From JALYXS01 sp051003795 (GTDB lineage Bacteria; Acidobacteriota; Terriglobia; Bryobacterales; Bryobacteraceae): DNA of 64,000 bases. The stretch spans positions 4,832 through 68,831 of the forward strand of contig JBPCKZ010000244.1 in assembly GCA_051003795.1 (NCBI GenBank), in the 5' to 3' direction. This document shows positions 49,551 through 57,965 of this stretch, piece after piece. Under the pieces are notes generated by a model. The model saw only the letters and a program-made list of their open reading frames with translations. It had not been told where the DNA came from and ran no database searches. A program made the position numbers and the translations under genes. Positions within the stretch are counted from its first letter, which is position 1. Each line of letters opens with the position of its first letter.

Positions 49551-50963
49551 TCATTGTTTCCATATTCCCAACGTTTTGAGAACTTCGGGCGAGGATTCCT
49601 CGACCGCGAGGGCCTGATGACACGCGTTGCAATCCTGGCTGATCGTTTTCTTGTCGGCCGCCGCGTGGATCTCGTCGTGGCAGCGGAAGCAACCCGGGTA
49701 ATCGGTGTGACCCAGATTATCGGGATACGTGCTCCAACTGACTTTGAGATCGGGAAATACGTTCTCGTTGTAGATGCCGAGAACTGCCTGGGCGGCCCGA
49801 TCGACATCGGCGGAGCGCTTGCCGTACAGTTCTGAATAGCGCTGCCTGTAAAAGCTCGCGAGCCTCGCGGGAATTGTTTTCTCCGCATCCTCTTGGCTCT
49901 TGTATTCGGCTTTCAATAGCTCGACGCTCGCCTTCTTTATGTAGGGAAGATCGGCGGGAATCCTTGCGGCCGTCATGGCCTTATCGACCGCGCGATCCGG
50001 CAGCTCGAACGCGTGCGTCGGCCGGTTGTGGCAATCGACGCACTGCATATCGTATTTCCGAAGAGAAGCAACGGAACCCGGTTTGGCATCGCTAGATAGA
50101 TATTGTCTGGTCACGCCAGTGTTGTCGTTACGATACTCGACCCAGGGAATCGTTTGGCGCTTCCGGTCGGCGGCTGCATAACGCATATGGACGCCGGGGG
50201 CCATGTGAGCGCCGTGGATGCCACCGGAGCGTCCGCCGCCTACCGGCAGCGTCAGAACCGTGTAGGACAACGTATTGTGTTCATCGTCCTTGTATTTCCG
50301 AATCACGCGTAACCGCGGTGGAATCGCCTTCTCGCGCCAGTGGCACTGCTCGCACGTTTCCGATGCCGGCGCCAGGCGATTGCTCTCCATCGCCGACTCG
50401 ATGGGCCGAGGATAATTGTTGAAAACCACGCCCGTCAATTGTCTCGTCCCGGCCAGCTTGCTCTTGATCCAACCTGTCGCGCCGGGTTCCACGTGGCAAC
50501 CGACACACGCGACCTGCTGATGAGGAGCGCGTTGATGGGCAGTGAACTCGGGCTTCATCACATGACAGGTCTGTCCGCAGAACTGCACGGTTTCCATGTG
50601 TTCCACGGCGCGGTAAGTAACCTGGCTGCCAATTACCGCGTTCAACACGGTCATCGCGGCGAAAAAGATTCCGATCCTCCGCAGTGTCGTCCGGCGATCC
50701 GGCGCGGCTGCTAATCCGGCCGCGATCCGACGCTTCGCGAGCACCAATCCCACCGGTATCAGGGCTAAGCCCAGAAAAAATACGAGCGGGATCAAGATAA
50801 AGAGCAGCAGACCGATGTAGGGATTCGCCACGTGTCCGCGAATATGCATCGGCAGCAGGAAGAGCCAGGAAAAACCGGCGGTGGTGACCAGGGCCGCGCC
50901 AATCAAGCTCAGCCAGTGACTGGTAAATAACGCCAACACCGGTCGCTGAGGGTCGGGCGTCAT
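49551..50963 (-). CDS. Membrane-anchored NapC/NirT-like multiheme cytochrome
   Basis: The 470-residue protein has three predicted membrane helices near the N-terminus (about 18-38, 48-76 and 97-115), then six heme motifs: CGQTCH at about residue 129 (three residues between the Cys, not two), CVGCH 153, CEQCH 204, CVDCH 308, CFRCH 425 and CNACH 445. The NapC/NirT family oxidises quinol and passes electrons to periplasmic cytochromes. It is the likely inner-membrane entry point of this operon, in the role CymA plays in Shewanella. The ATG at 50963 overlaps the upstream stop as ATGA. Confidence 0.85.
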   Translation of the reverse strand: MTPDPQRPVLALFTSHWLSLIGAALVTTAGFSWLFLLPMHIRGHVANPYIGLLLFILIPLVFFLGLALIPVGLVLAKRRIAAGLAAAPDRRTTLRRIGIFFAAMTVLNAVIGSQVTYRAVEHMETVQFCGQTCHVMKPEFTAHQRAPHQQVACVGCHVEPGATGWIKSKLAGTRQLTGVVFNNYPRPIESAMESNRLAPASETCEQCHWREKAIPPRLRVIRKYKDDEHNTLSYTVLTLPVGGGRSGGIHGAHMAPGVHMRYAAADRKRQTIPWVEYRNDNTGVTRQYLSSDAKPGSVASLRKYDMQCVDCHNRPTHAFELPDRAVDKAMTAARIPADLPYIKKASVELLKAEYKSQEDAEKTIPARLASFYRQRYSELYGKRSADVDRAAQAVLGIYNENVFPDLKVSWSTYPDNLGHTDYPGCFRCHDEIHAAADKKTISQDCNACHQALAVEESSPEVLKTLGIWKQ

Positions 50964-52105
50964 TTCGCGTTTTGTCCTCTCGCATCTCGCATGTTCAGAT
51001 ATGCGATCAGATCGGGCATCTGAGTTCCATCGAATCGCGGCCAGGATAAATTCTTCTCGCGGAAACGGTTCAGCATCGCCGGACCGTGATGCCAGAGGGC
51101 GGTCGCCATCGCAATTCCCGTGAAGGCGCCCGGCCGCTGGGCGAGGCTTGGAGCACCGCCGGCGGGATCGTCGTGGCACGCCGAGCATTTCTTTGCGGCG
51201 AAAACGCGCTTGCCGCGATTTGGGTCGCCGCTATCTTCGAAAAATCGCCGCGCCCACAAATAACTCACCAGCACCCGCATCCGCTCCACGTCGAGCTGGG
51301 GCGGCGGCGCGTGGCGCGCGCCCATCATGGGTTCGTGGTTCCACATCTCGGCGGCAATGCCCGTGAGAGTTTCGTGCCTTAGCCGCGGCGCCAGAGGGAG
51401 CTCGCTCGAATGGCAACCCGCGCATCCGCTCGATAAAAAAATCTCTTTGCCGCCCTGCCCCGCGGTCGTCCGGAATACTGGGGCTATTTCGCGCGTCGAG
51501 GGTAGGTTCCGCAAGTAAACAAGAATATCGGTGAGGTCCTGGGCACTCAATCGGATCCACCCGAGCTTCCGAAGGTCCATTTCCCGGCTCATGTTCGCGG
51601 CATGGTTCCACATGGCGGCAGTGAGCGCGATCGGGCTGTCGAGCGACTCCCATTGGCTCACCGGTTTTGCCGGCGCCATCGTCACGTCCGTCAGCCCGTG
51701 GCACTTCGCGCAGTGCCGCTCCTCAAAAAGCCGTTTGCCCCTTCCGGCGTCACCGGGCTTTTCGAAGAAGCGCACCGAATAAAAATATGCAAACAGATCC
51801 GCCGCCGCTTGCTCATTAAGTTGCTCTTTGAGTCCACCGGGAGAGATCCCGCGTTCCCGCATGGCGGTCCACATGGCCGGGGCGTGGTTCCACAGCAGGC
51901 TCGCGAGAGTCGCGGGGGTATAGTCGCGATCCACGCTTCGGCCCAGATCGGGGCCGACATGGCCGCCTTTTCCATTCACGCCGTGGCACTCGATGCAGCC
52001 CTGCGTTTCGAACAGGCGAGCGCCGCGCGTGGAATCGGCCGCGATAATTTCCGCGCGGGCTGTCGCGGCGGCCAGAAGAATCAGGCTCCATCGCGCGAGA
52101 GTCAT
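50960..52105 (-). CDS. Periplasmic cytochrome c with four heme sites
   Basis: The 381-residue protein has a signal peptide (MTLARWSLILLAAATARAE) and four CxxCH motifs: CIECHG at about residue 37, then CAKCHG, CAGCHS and CSACHD, spaced as separate monoheme domains. It may be a soluble relay between the inner-membrane cytochrome and the decaheme conduit. Its ATG at 52105 overlaps the stop of the barrel gene (ATGA), and its own stop overlaps the NapC-like start. No family-specific function can be named. Confidence 0.85.
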   Translation of the reverse strand: MTLARWSLILLAAATARAEIIAADSTRGARLFETQGCIECHGVNGKGGHVGPDLGRSVDRDYTPATLASLLWNHAPAMWTAMRERGISPGGLKEQLNEQAAADLFAYFYSVRFFEKPGDAGRGKRLFEERHCAKCHGLTDVTMAPAKPVSQWESLDSPIALTAAMWNHAANMSREMDLRKLGWIRLSAQDLTDILVYLRNLPSTREIAPVFRTTAGQGGKEIFLSSGCAGCHSSELPLAPRLRHETLTGIAAEMWNHEPMMGARHAPPPQLDVERMRVLVSYLWARRFFEDSGDPNRGKRVFAAKKCSACHDDPAGGAPSLAQRPGAFTGIAMATALWHHGPAMLNRFREKNLSWPRFDGTQMPDLIAYLNMRDARGQNAK

Positions 52106-54030
52106 CGCGTGAACCTCAAACCGGTGGTCACCAGATGCGTTCGGAATCCCTCGTATAGGTAGAAGGATTCGCCGAAGCCGTAGTAGCGCCATTCGCTGAT
52201 CCAGGTGAGTTTATTTTTAACCGGCACCGTTAGCTTGGCTACCGGCTGATAATAATTCGTGGGGCGGCTCCCCGAGGAAATGAAGAACGAGCCCCCGAGA
52301 GAAAGTTTGGCGGACCTGAAAGACGTATCGAAAGTCCCTGTCATCTCGTGGGCATTGTCACGGTATAACGATCGTTCCGAGTGGAGGTCCTGCGGCGCGA
52401 GATAGTTGATATCCGAGCGCAGCGTCGATCGCGTATACCCGCCTTGAATCCCCCACCTCTTGCCGCCATCGGGTAGCCACTGGAACGAGAGCGACTCCTG
52501 CCGCGACAGAAAGTCATAGTCGATTCCCGGTGTTGGGTTCCGATTATTCAGCAGGTTGACATCCGCCGAAATGTTGAGCGAGCCGGTGAGTTGGTATCGC
52601 GCTCGCGCCCGCACCTTTTGGTAGTCGTGCAAGCTGGTGCGGAAGTAAGTATCGCCGCTGGAGGCGCCTTCGACGTCGCCGGAAATCGAGAGCTTCTGGC
52701 TGGGATGATACGCAAAGCCGCCTAGTCCCACATTGCGATGAAGTTGGCCCCGGTCAATGCCGGCAAGGCCGCTCAGGGGCAGAACCACGTCATTCGCGTC
52801 GCCCCAGACATATCGATAGCCGCCACGCAGAGTAAATCTGGAAGTTACGTCGAATAAAAATTCGACCTGTTCCTGATTGTAGTTCGTTACCAGCGAGGAA
52901 GAAAGGAGTGCATCGGCCGCTTGCGGGAGCGTGGCGGGCAAGAGCGTCTGCCTCGCCACGCTGGACCCCCCGTCACTCATCCGGTCCGTCAACCATGACT
53001 CAAGGATACGAACTCTGCGAAATGGCCGTATCTCCGCGCCGATGCCGCCGGATGTATGCGGCAGGCTCGCTTCCGAGGCGAGAAGATATTGTTGCCCCGT
53101 GTAGAACAGCGCCTGGCTCAGAATCGCGAGATTGCCCGTGTCGAATTGCCGATAGTGAACGTCGGTATTCGGACGGCTGTAGAGAAATTGCCCGTACAGA
53201 TCCAGCCAGGATGTTGGACTGGCGGTAACCAACCCTTTGCTATAGATGCTGTCGCCCCGAATTCCGTAGGATTGCAGCAGGCTACTCAGATATTGTGTTT
53301 GTCCCAATAGCGGCGTCGTAACGTTTCCAAGATTGCGGATGGTGGAATTCGAGAAGACGCTCTGGTCGTCCTTAAACGTGGTGCCGCCTTGCCCCAGAGT
53401 GACGTGAACCCGGCGTAGCTCGAATCGAACTCCCGCCCGATAATTGCTCGTGGTGTCGCGTAGGCGGTCCGGCACCGCGTATTCGTTTGCGTCGCCCACA
53501 AACGTGGTTACTCCATTGCCGTAGCCCGAGTCGCGTTCATAAGCGAGGTAAGGGATGAACCAGTTGCCGGGAAGCAGGTCGAGTTGAAAGCTGCTGAAGC
53601 GGCGGTGAGTGTCGAGCGATCGCTCGTCGAGGATAATTCCAAGCGACAACAGCGGATCGGCGAAAGAAGGCAGATCGTTGAAGTATGCGATGTTCCGGTA
53701 GTCGGATGTAAAATCGTACAGTTTGTTCTTCCGCGCATCCACGTGAAGCGTGGAATATGGGTCGTCGCCCCAATTGTAAGCGCGGAGATCGATCCTGTCG
53801 AAAGCGCGCGCCTTCGGATCTGTAATGGTGAACTCAGTACCCAGGAGTTTTGGACCGGAACCGAGATTTACGATGCTTCGGTACGTATTCGCGCTGCCGC
53901 CGATATCCGTTCTCCACCGGTATCCGAGGTCGATGAATCCCGTTAGCCGCGGTTCGGAAGGCTCGGGCTTGGGGCTTGGCTCCTGCGCGGCCAGCGGCAA
54001 CAGCATCGCGACAATCGCAAGAAGTCTCAT
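52102..54030 (-). CDS. Outer-membrane beta-barrel, MtrB/PioB-like position
   Basis: The 642-residue protein has a signal peptide (MRLLAIVAMLLPLAAQEP) and then many alternating amphipathic strands (RLTGFIDLGYRWRTD, RYVWGDANDVVLPLSGLAG, NISADVNLLNNRNPTPG, FRSAKLSLGGSFFISSG) to a C-terminal strand LVTTGLRFTR, typical of a large porin. MtrB/PioB barrels hold a decaheme cytochrome and let electrons cross the outer membrane; the upstream gene is exactly such a cytochrome. I saw no cysteine in the visible N-terminus, so the CxxC found in Shewanella MtrB appears absent. The ATG at 54030 overlaps the previous stop. Confidence 0.75.
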   Translation of the reverse strand: MRLLAIVAMLLPLAAQEPSPKPEPSEPRLTGFIDLGYRWRTDIGGSANTYRSIVNLGSGPKLLGTEFTITDPKARAFDRIDLRAYNWGDDPYSTLHVDARKNKLYDFTSDYRNIAYFNDLPSFADPLLSLGIILDERSLDTHRRFSSFQLDLLPGNWFIPYLAYERDSGYGNGVTTFVGDANEYAVPDRLRDTTSNYRAGVRFELRRVHVTLGQGGTTFKDDQSVFSNSTIRNLGNVTTPLLGQTQYLSSLLQSYGIRGDSIYSKGLVTASPTSWLDLYGQFLYSRPNTDVHYRQFDTGNLAILSQALFYTGQQYLLASEASLPHTSGGIGAEIRPFRRVRILESWLTDRMSDGGSSVARQTLLPATLPQAADALLSSSLVTNYNQEQVEFLFDVTSRFTLRGGYRYVWGDANDVVLPLSGLAGIDRGQLHRNVGLGGFAYHPSQKLSISGDVEGASSGDTYFRTSLHDYQKVRARARYQLTGSLNISADVNLLNNRNPTPGIDYDFLSRQESLSFQWLPDGGKRWGIQGGYTRSTLRSDINYLAPQDLHSERSLYRDNAHEMTGTFDTSFRSAKLSLGGSFFISSGSRPTNYYQPVAKLTVPVKNKLTWISEWRYYGFGESFYLYEGFRTHLVTTGLRFTR

Positions 54031-54926
54031 CGCAAAAGGTTCCGGTCCACGTGGCTCCCGTGGATTTTTTGATGGCAGATGGTGCAGTTTCGGAATTGCG
54101 GAGAACGCAAATCGTGAAAAGCGGGCGGGACCACCCCAAGCGCCGTCCTCGCATTGGTGGAGCTGGGCAGATTCGCGTGGCATTCCAGGCAAACCAGCCG
54201 GACCTCCTGCCGGATCAACATGCGCGGATTGGCGGACCCGTGGGGCTCATGGCAACTCCAACAGCCCTCAAACCGCACGGGCGCGTGCTCGAACGTGAAT
54301 GGTCCGCGTTTATCTCCATGGCATTTGAAGCAGCCGGGCTCGTTCGCCGCGAACGTCTGCATCATGCCGGGCCGGAAGCTTCCATGCGGATTGTGGCAGT
54401 CGACGCACGACATGGCGTTCTCCGGTAAGCGATGCTTGAAAGGCCGTTGGAACTGAGCCAATACGTTCCGATGGCAGCCGGCACACTGCTCGTTGATCGC
54501 CGCCGGTTTGCGCGCAACCAGCCCGAAAGGCCCGTTCGCGTGGATCTTATGACAGGTGGCGCACGCCACGAGGTTTCGGGCATGGCTGCTCTGGATGCGG
54601 CCCACGTGCGTCGGCCTGTTCAGATGACATGTCAGGCAGCTGCGGTCCGCTTGTGCCGGCGCGAGCTTGACCGGATTCCGGATGTCCGCGGCGGAGGTCG
54701 ATTCCGCATGTTTCGCTCCCCGCCCGTGACACGATTCGCACGCTCTTTCCACGCCGCGATGCGGATTCTTCTCGAACGCCTTCCCGATATCCTCGTGGCA
54801 CGTGAGGCAGGCCTCCGCTCCCACGTAGCCCGGCTGCTGAGCCCGCGCGTTTGCGGCCAACGCCAGCATCCCGAGCGCGATCGGCACCGAAGCCCGGCTT
54901 TTAATATTGCGCGTGTACTTTGCCAA
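54027..54926 (-). CDS. Decaheme c-type cytochrome, MtrA/DmsE-like
   Basis: The 299-residue protein has a signal peptide (about 1-30, ending ANARAQ) and ten CxxCH motifs, at about residues 40, 63, 97, 122, 148, 174, 199, 222, 246 and 281. Size, heme count and spacing match MtrA and DmsE, periplasmic decaheme proteins that plug an outer-membrane barrel and carry electrons across it. The ATG at 54926 overlaps the end of the decaheme gene before it by 26 bases; later starts (GTG 54887, ATG 54869) would shorten the signal. It directly precedes the barrel gene. Confidence 0.9.
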   Translation of the reverse strand: MAKYTRNIKSRASVPIALGMLALAANARAQQPGYVGAEACLTCHEDIGKAFEKNPHRGVERACESCHGRGAKHAESTSAADIRNPVKLAPAQADRSCLTCHLNRPTHVGRIQSSHARNLVACATCHKIHANGPFGLVARKPAAINEQCAGCHRNVLAQFQRPFKHRLPENAMSCVDCHNPHGSFRPGMMQTFAANEPGCFKCHGDKRGPFTFEHAPVRFEGCWSCHEPHGSANPRMLIRQEVRLVCLECHANLPSSTNARTALGVVPPAFHDLRSPQFRNCTICHQKIHGSHVDRNLLR

Positions 54927-57003
54927 CGTTGAAATCGCCGCTTTGACCGTGACAGACCTCGCAGCTTTCCCCCAGTGTCGTGGTGTTGGCGAGCGCGTGA
55001 GAGGCGGCGGGTATCGTAACGTGACATGCCGTGCAGGCGGCAGTGACCGGCTGCACGGGGTTGATCGGCCCTTGCGGATCCATCACCGCGTTCAAACCCG
55101 TTGGCAGGTTCTGCTCGCTGCCTTTCACATGGCACATCGAACAGTTGCGCGTGTCGCCGGGACTGCCTTGCGGGCTCATCGCGGGATAGCGGACATCGGT
55201 GAAATCGTTATGGCTTCCCCCGAAGCCCACGATCGTGAAGCTCTTGTTATCGGCCTTGAGGTTTTCGCCGGTATGAATCCGGTGGATCATGAAATCGAAA
55301 TCGATTCCTTGAGGAGGCAGGGCCTTATCGGCCGGGTTCGTCGCATTCACTCGTTGACTCGCGTCGGTGTTCGAAGGGTTGTGGCACAAGACGCAATATT
55401 GAGTCTGGTTGCGGAGCGTTCCATGCACCGAAAGCATCGTGTGGCACTGGTTGCAGTTGTCGATATCGACCACCGTCCGCCGGGGCTGAACTGCCGAGCC
55501 GTCCACGGAGAAATCGACTACCTTGTTGATGGCGCCATAAGTTACGATCATCTGCTTGGTTGTGTTGGGCAGTAGCGTTTCGGTGCGGCGCGCCTCAATG
55601 CCCACGGAGTAAGTCCCGGTTGCACCCGCTGGAACGGCGTGCTGGAAGGTGTAGCTGCACGCCCCATCGCCGCCGCAACTCGCGCCGGTGGCGCTTTCCG
55701 TGACATAGCCGTTGGTCGTCACGTCGCTCCCAAAATTGGTATAGCCGAAATCGGACGTTGGACCGGCCATGGTCAGCGAAACGGCGCCGAGCCGCGATAG
55801 CGGGACCGGCTGGCCGTTATTGTCTTTCACGCTAAAAGCGACGGTAGGCGATTGACCCGCCGCTCCGTTGGTTACGCCCGCGAGATTCGCGACGATTCCC
55901 GACAGCATTCTCGATTCCGTCGGAACCACGTGCGCCCCTTTAATCGAAGCGTCGAAATCCAACTCTCCCTGCCCAACGTGGCAGGTCGAGCACTGGTTGT
56001 CGCTGATCTGGGGTCCGCCCGCGTGATTAGCGCCACTAGCGAAGTTGACGTCGTCGTGACAGGAACCGCAGGCGGCGCGAGTGGGGTTCGTAAGATACGC
56101 GGTCGCCTGCTTCGCGCCCGTATTCTGGTCATGGCACGACTCGCAGCGGCGCGGGTCGGATGGATAGACGACCGTCGACCAGTCATTCACCGAATTCATG
56201 AAACCGACGATCCGATACGGCTTCCCGGCTTGCACGCTGGGTAACTGCGAACCCATGTGAATCTTATGAGCCATGACCTTCAAATCGATGGTGTTTCCCG
56301 TATTCGGGTCGACGGTTTGCGGCGTATGGCACAACACGCACATCTCAATGCCCCGGCGCGAGCCTCCGTGAGCGGATAGCTGGTCGTGGCACTTGTCGCA
56401 GCTTTGCGTTTTGATTACATCCCGAACATTGGCGACCGGCGAACCATTCGGAACGAAATTGAATGTTGTGCCGGCGTAGTTGACGCCGAGGTTGAATTCA
56501 GCAAGATTGCGCGATCCGTAGATTCCGATGGTGTGCGTGGCGGAGGCATCGAATCCCGATGGGGCCTTGGTGTGGAATACATATTGATACTGTCCCTCCG
56601 CGATCTTGGTCGTCGTTCCGCCCGTGTCCGAGCCGGCTTGGTTCACTGTTCCGCCGACCGCGCCCGTGGCGGGCCGCGTTGTATAGGCAACATACTGTTC
56701 TTGGCCGCTAGGGATGTACGAGGCTACAAAACTCAGTGAGATCGCACCCGGCGTGTTGATACCCGCTGTATCGAGCGGCAATCCCTTCGGGTCCGCCACC
56801 GTGAAGACCACTGTGATGGCGCCATCGGCGGCGACTTGGGCGGAATTGATGGCGAGCGCGAGACCTGGCCGGACGAAGTCGACCGTGGCGGCGTCCGCGT
56901 AGTACGCCTTGTGCCTTCGCGTGAATGGGCTTTTTGATGCGGCTCCAAGCGCGATCGCCGCGAACGACAGTACCAACCCAAACCGAAGTCTTCTGATGGG
57001 CAT
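54901..57003 (-). CDS. OmcA/MtrC-like decaheme cytochrome
   Basis: The 700-residue protein has a signal peptide (RRLRFGLVLSFAAIALGA), an N-terminal Ig-like domain, a first pentaheme cluster (CxxCH at about 202, 222, 287, 312, 338), a second Ig-like domain (about 360-505) and a second pentaheme cluster (about 517, 537, 621, 657, 681). This alternating layout is that of the OmcA/MtrC surface cytochromes that pass electrons to metals or partner cells. No lipobox Cys is seen after the signal peptide, so surface anchoring may differ from Shewanella. GGAGG precedes the ATG at 57003. It starts the operon. Confidence 0.88.
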   Translation of the reverse strand: MPIRRLRFGLVLSFAAIALGAASKSPFTRRHKAYYADAATVDFVRPGLALAINSAQVAADGAITVVFTVADPKGLPLDTAGINTPGAISLSFVASYIPSGQEQYVAYTTRPATGAVGGTVNQAGSDTGGTTTKIAEGQYQYVFHTKAPSGFDASATHTIGIYGSRNLAEFNLGVNYAGTTFNFVPNGSPVANVRDVIKTQSCDKCHDQLSAHGGSRRGIEMCVLCHTPQTVDPNTGNTIDLKVMAHKIHMGSQLPSVQAGKPYRIVGFMNSVNDWSTVVYPSDPRRCESCHDQNTGAKQATAYLTNPTRAACGSCHDDVNFASGANHAGGPQISDNQCSTCHVGQGELDFDASIKGAHVVPTESRMLSGIVANLAGVTNGAAGQSPTVAFSVKDNNGQPVPLSRLGAVSLTMAGPTSDFGYTNFGSDVTTNGYVTESATGASCGGDGACSYTFQHAVPAGATGTYSVGIEARRTETLLPNTTKQMIVTYGAINKVVDFSVDGSAVQPRRTVVDIDNCNQCHTMLSVHGTLRNQTQYCVLCHNPSNTDASQRVNATNPADKALPPQGIDFDFMIHRIHTGENLKADNKSFTIVGFGGSHNDFTDVRYPAMSPQGSPGDTRNCSMCHVKGSEQNLPTGLNAVMDPQGPINPVQPVTAACTACHVTIPAASHALANTTTLGESCEVCHGQSGDFNVGKVHAQY

Positions 57004-57207
57004 CGGAAATCCTCCGCTCACGTCGAGATTTGTCAAGCCAGACTCTAGGCGAACGCGGTTTGGCGTTGTACCAACACAATCGTGCTTACATCAATCAAGG
57101 TAAGCTTTGGTACCCAGGAAAGCAAGGGATTTCCCTGTATAGGTCATCGCTGGCTATGCGGGGGCGCTCTTAATTTCAATAATTTCAATAGCGACGTGAA
57201 TCGCTGA

Positions 57208-57213
57208 TATACT
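57208..57213 (+). promoter_or_regulatory. Possible -10 box of the yceD-rpmF-plsX operon
   Basis: TATACT at 57208-57213 lies 15 bases before the yceD start, with a weak TTCAAT about 18 bases upstream. The gap 57004-57227 also has two copies of AATTTCAAT ten bases apart. It probably contains the divergent promoters for this operon and the cytochrome operon. Confidence 0.3.
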
Positions 57214-57227
57214 GATACTTCCCGGCC

Positions 57228-57755
57228 ATGTTGCTCAGTGTGAAGGAGATGGAAGTAAAGAAGATCCGTTTCGACGAGGTCTTCAAACCGGGGCAAATCG
57301 ATTTCGCCGATTCGGAAGTGCGCCAGGTGACTCCGCTGCATGCTTCGGGGCAAGCGGAACTGCTGCCGAACACGGATGGCGAGGTCAGGATTCAGGGCCG
57401 GATCGAAGTCACCATGGAAGCGGAATGCGACCGCTGCCTGACTGGACTCGCGACATTCCCGGTGGATGCGCGGTTCGATCTGTTTTACGAGCCGAACTCG
57501 GCGGTTGCCGGTCTCGAAGAGATCGCCATCGACGAAGGCGAGGCCGAGATTGGTTTCTATCAGGGCGCCGGGCTGGAGCTCGAAGATATTTTGCGGGAGC
57601 AGGTGCTCTTATTGCTCCCGATGCAGCGAGTTTGCGGCGGCGATTGCAAGGGAATTTGTCCGATTTGCGGCAAGAACCGCAACGAGACAGTTTGTCATTG
57701 TACGGTGGCGCCGGCGGACGACCGCTGGAACGCGCTTCGAAATTTGAATATTTGA
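57228..57755 (+). CDS. yceD: YceD/DUF177 family protein
   Basis: The 175-residue protein belongs to the DUF177/YceD family, which is always encoded next to rpmF and is linked to large-subunit rRNA accumulation. The core has ECDRCLTGLATFPVDARFD and a C-terminal CGGDCKGICPICGKNRNETV with CxxC pairs likely to bind zinc. It starts the yceD-rpmF-plsX operon, 10 bases before rpmF. ATG at 57228 has no strong ribosome site; an in-frame ATG at 57249 directly follows AAGGAG, which leaves no spacer. Confidence 0.85.
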   Translation: MLLSVKEMEVKKIRFDEVFKPGQIDFADSEVRQVTPLHASGQAELLPNTDGEVRIQGRIEVTMEAECDRCLTGLATFPVDARFDLFYEPNSAVAGLEEIAIDEGEAEIGFYQGAGLELEDILREQVLLLLPMQRVCGGDCKGICPICGKNRNETVCHCTVAPADDRWNALRNLNI

Positions 57756-57765
57756 GGTCAGTAAG

Positions 57766-57948
57766 ATGCCGAATCCGAAACGTAGACACTCCGCCGCGCG
57801 CACCGGAAAACGCCGCGCGCACGACGCCTTGAAGAAGACTGGCGTCTCGGAATGCCCCAATTGCCACGAGCAAAAGTTGCCCCACCGGGTCTGCCCCAAT
57901 TGCGGCCAATATAAAGGCCGGGACGTCATCGAAGTAGCGGAACAGTAG
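57766..57948 (+). CDS. rpmF: 50S ribosomal protein L32
   Basis: The 60-residue protein starts MPNPKRRHSAARTGKRRAHD and has the zinc-ribbon pattern CPNCHEQKLPHRVCPNCGQY, the C+ form of L32. It sits between yceD and plsX as in most bacteria. Confidence 0.96.
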   Translation: MPNPKRRHSAARTGKRRAHDALKKTGVSECPNCHEQKLPHRVCPNCGQYKGRDVIEVAEQ

Positions 57949-57965
57949 CTTCCCTGCCCTCCCCC

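Noticed and set aside
49462..49888. CxxC-rich alternative frames within the multiheme cytochrome genes
   Set aside because: They are out-of-frame readings of repeated heme motifs; the listed frames retain complete CxxCH sets and signal peptides.
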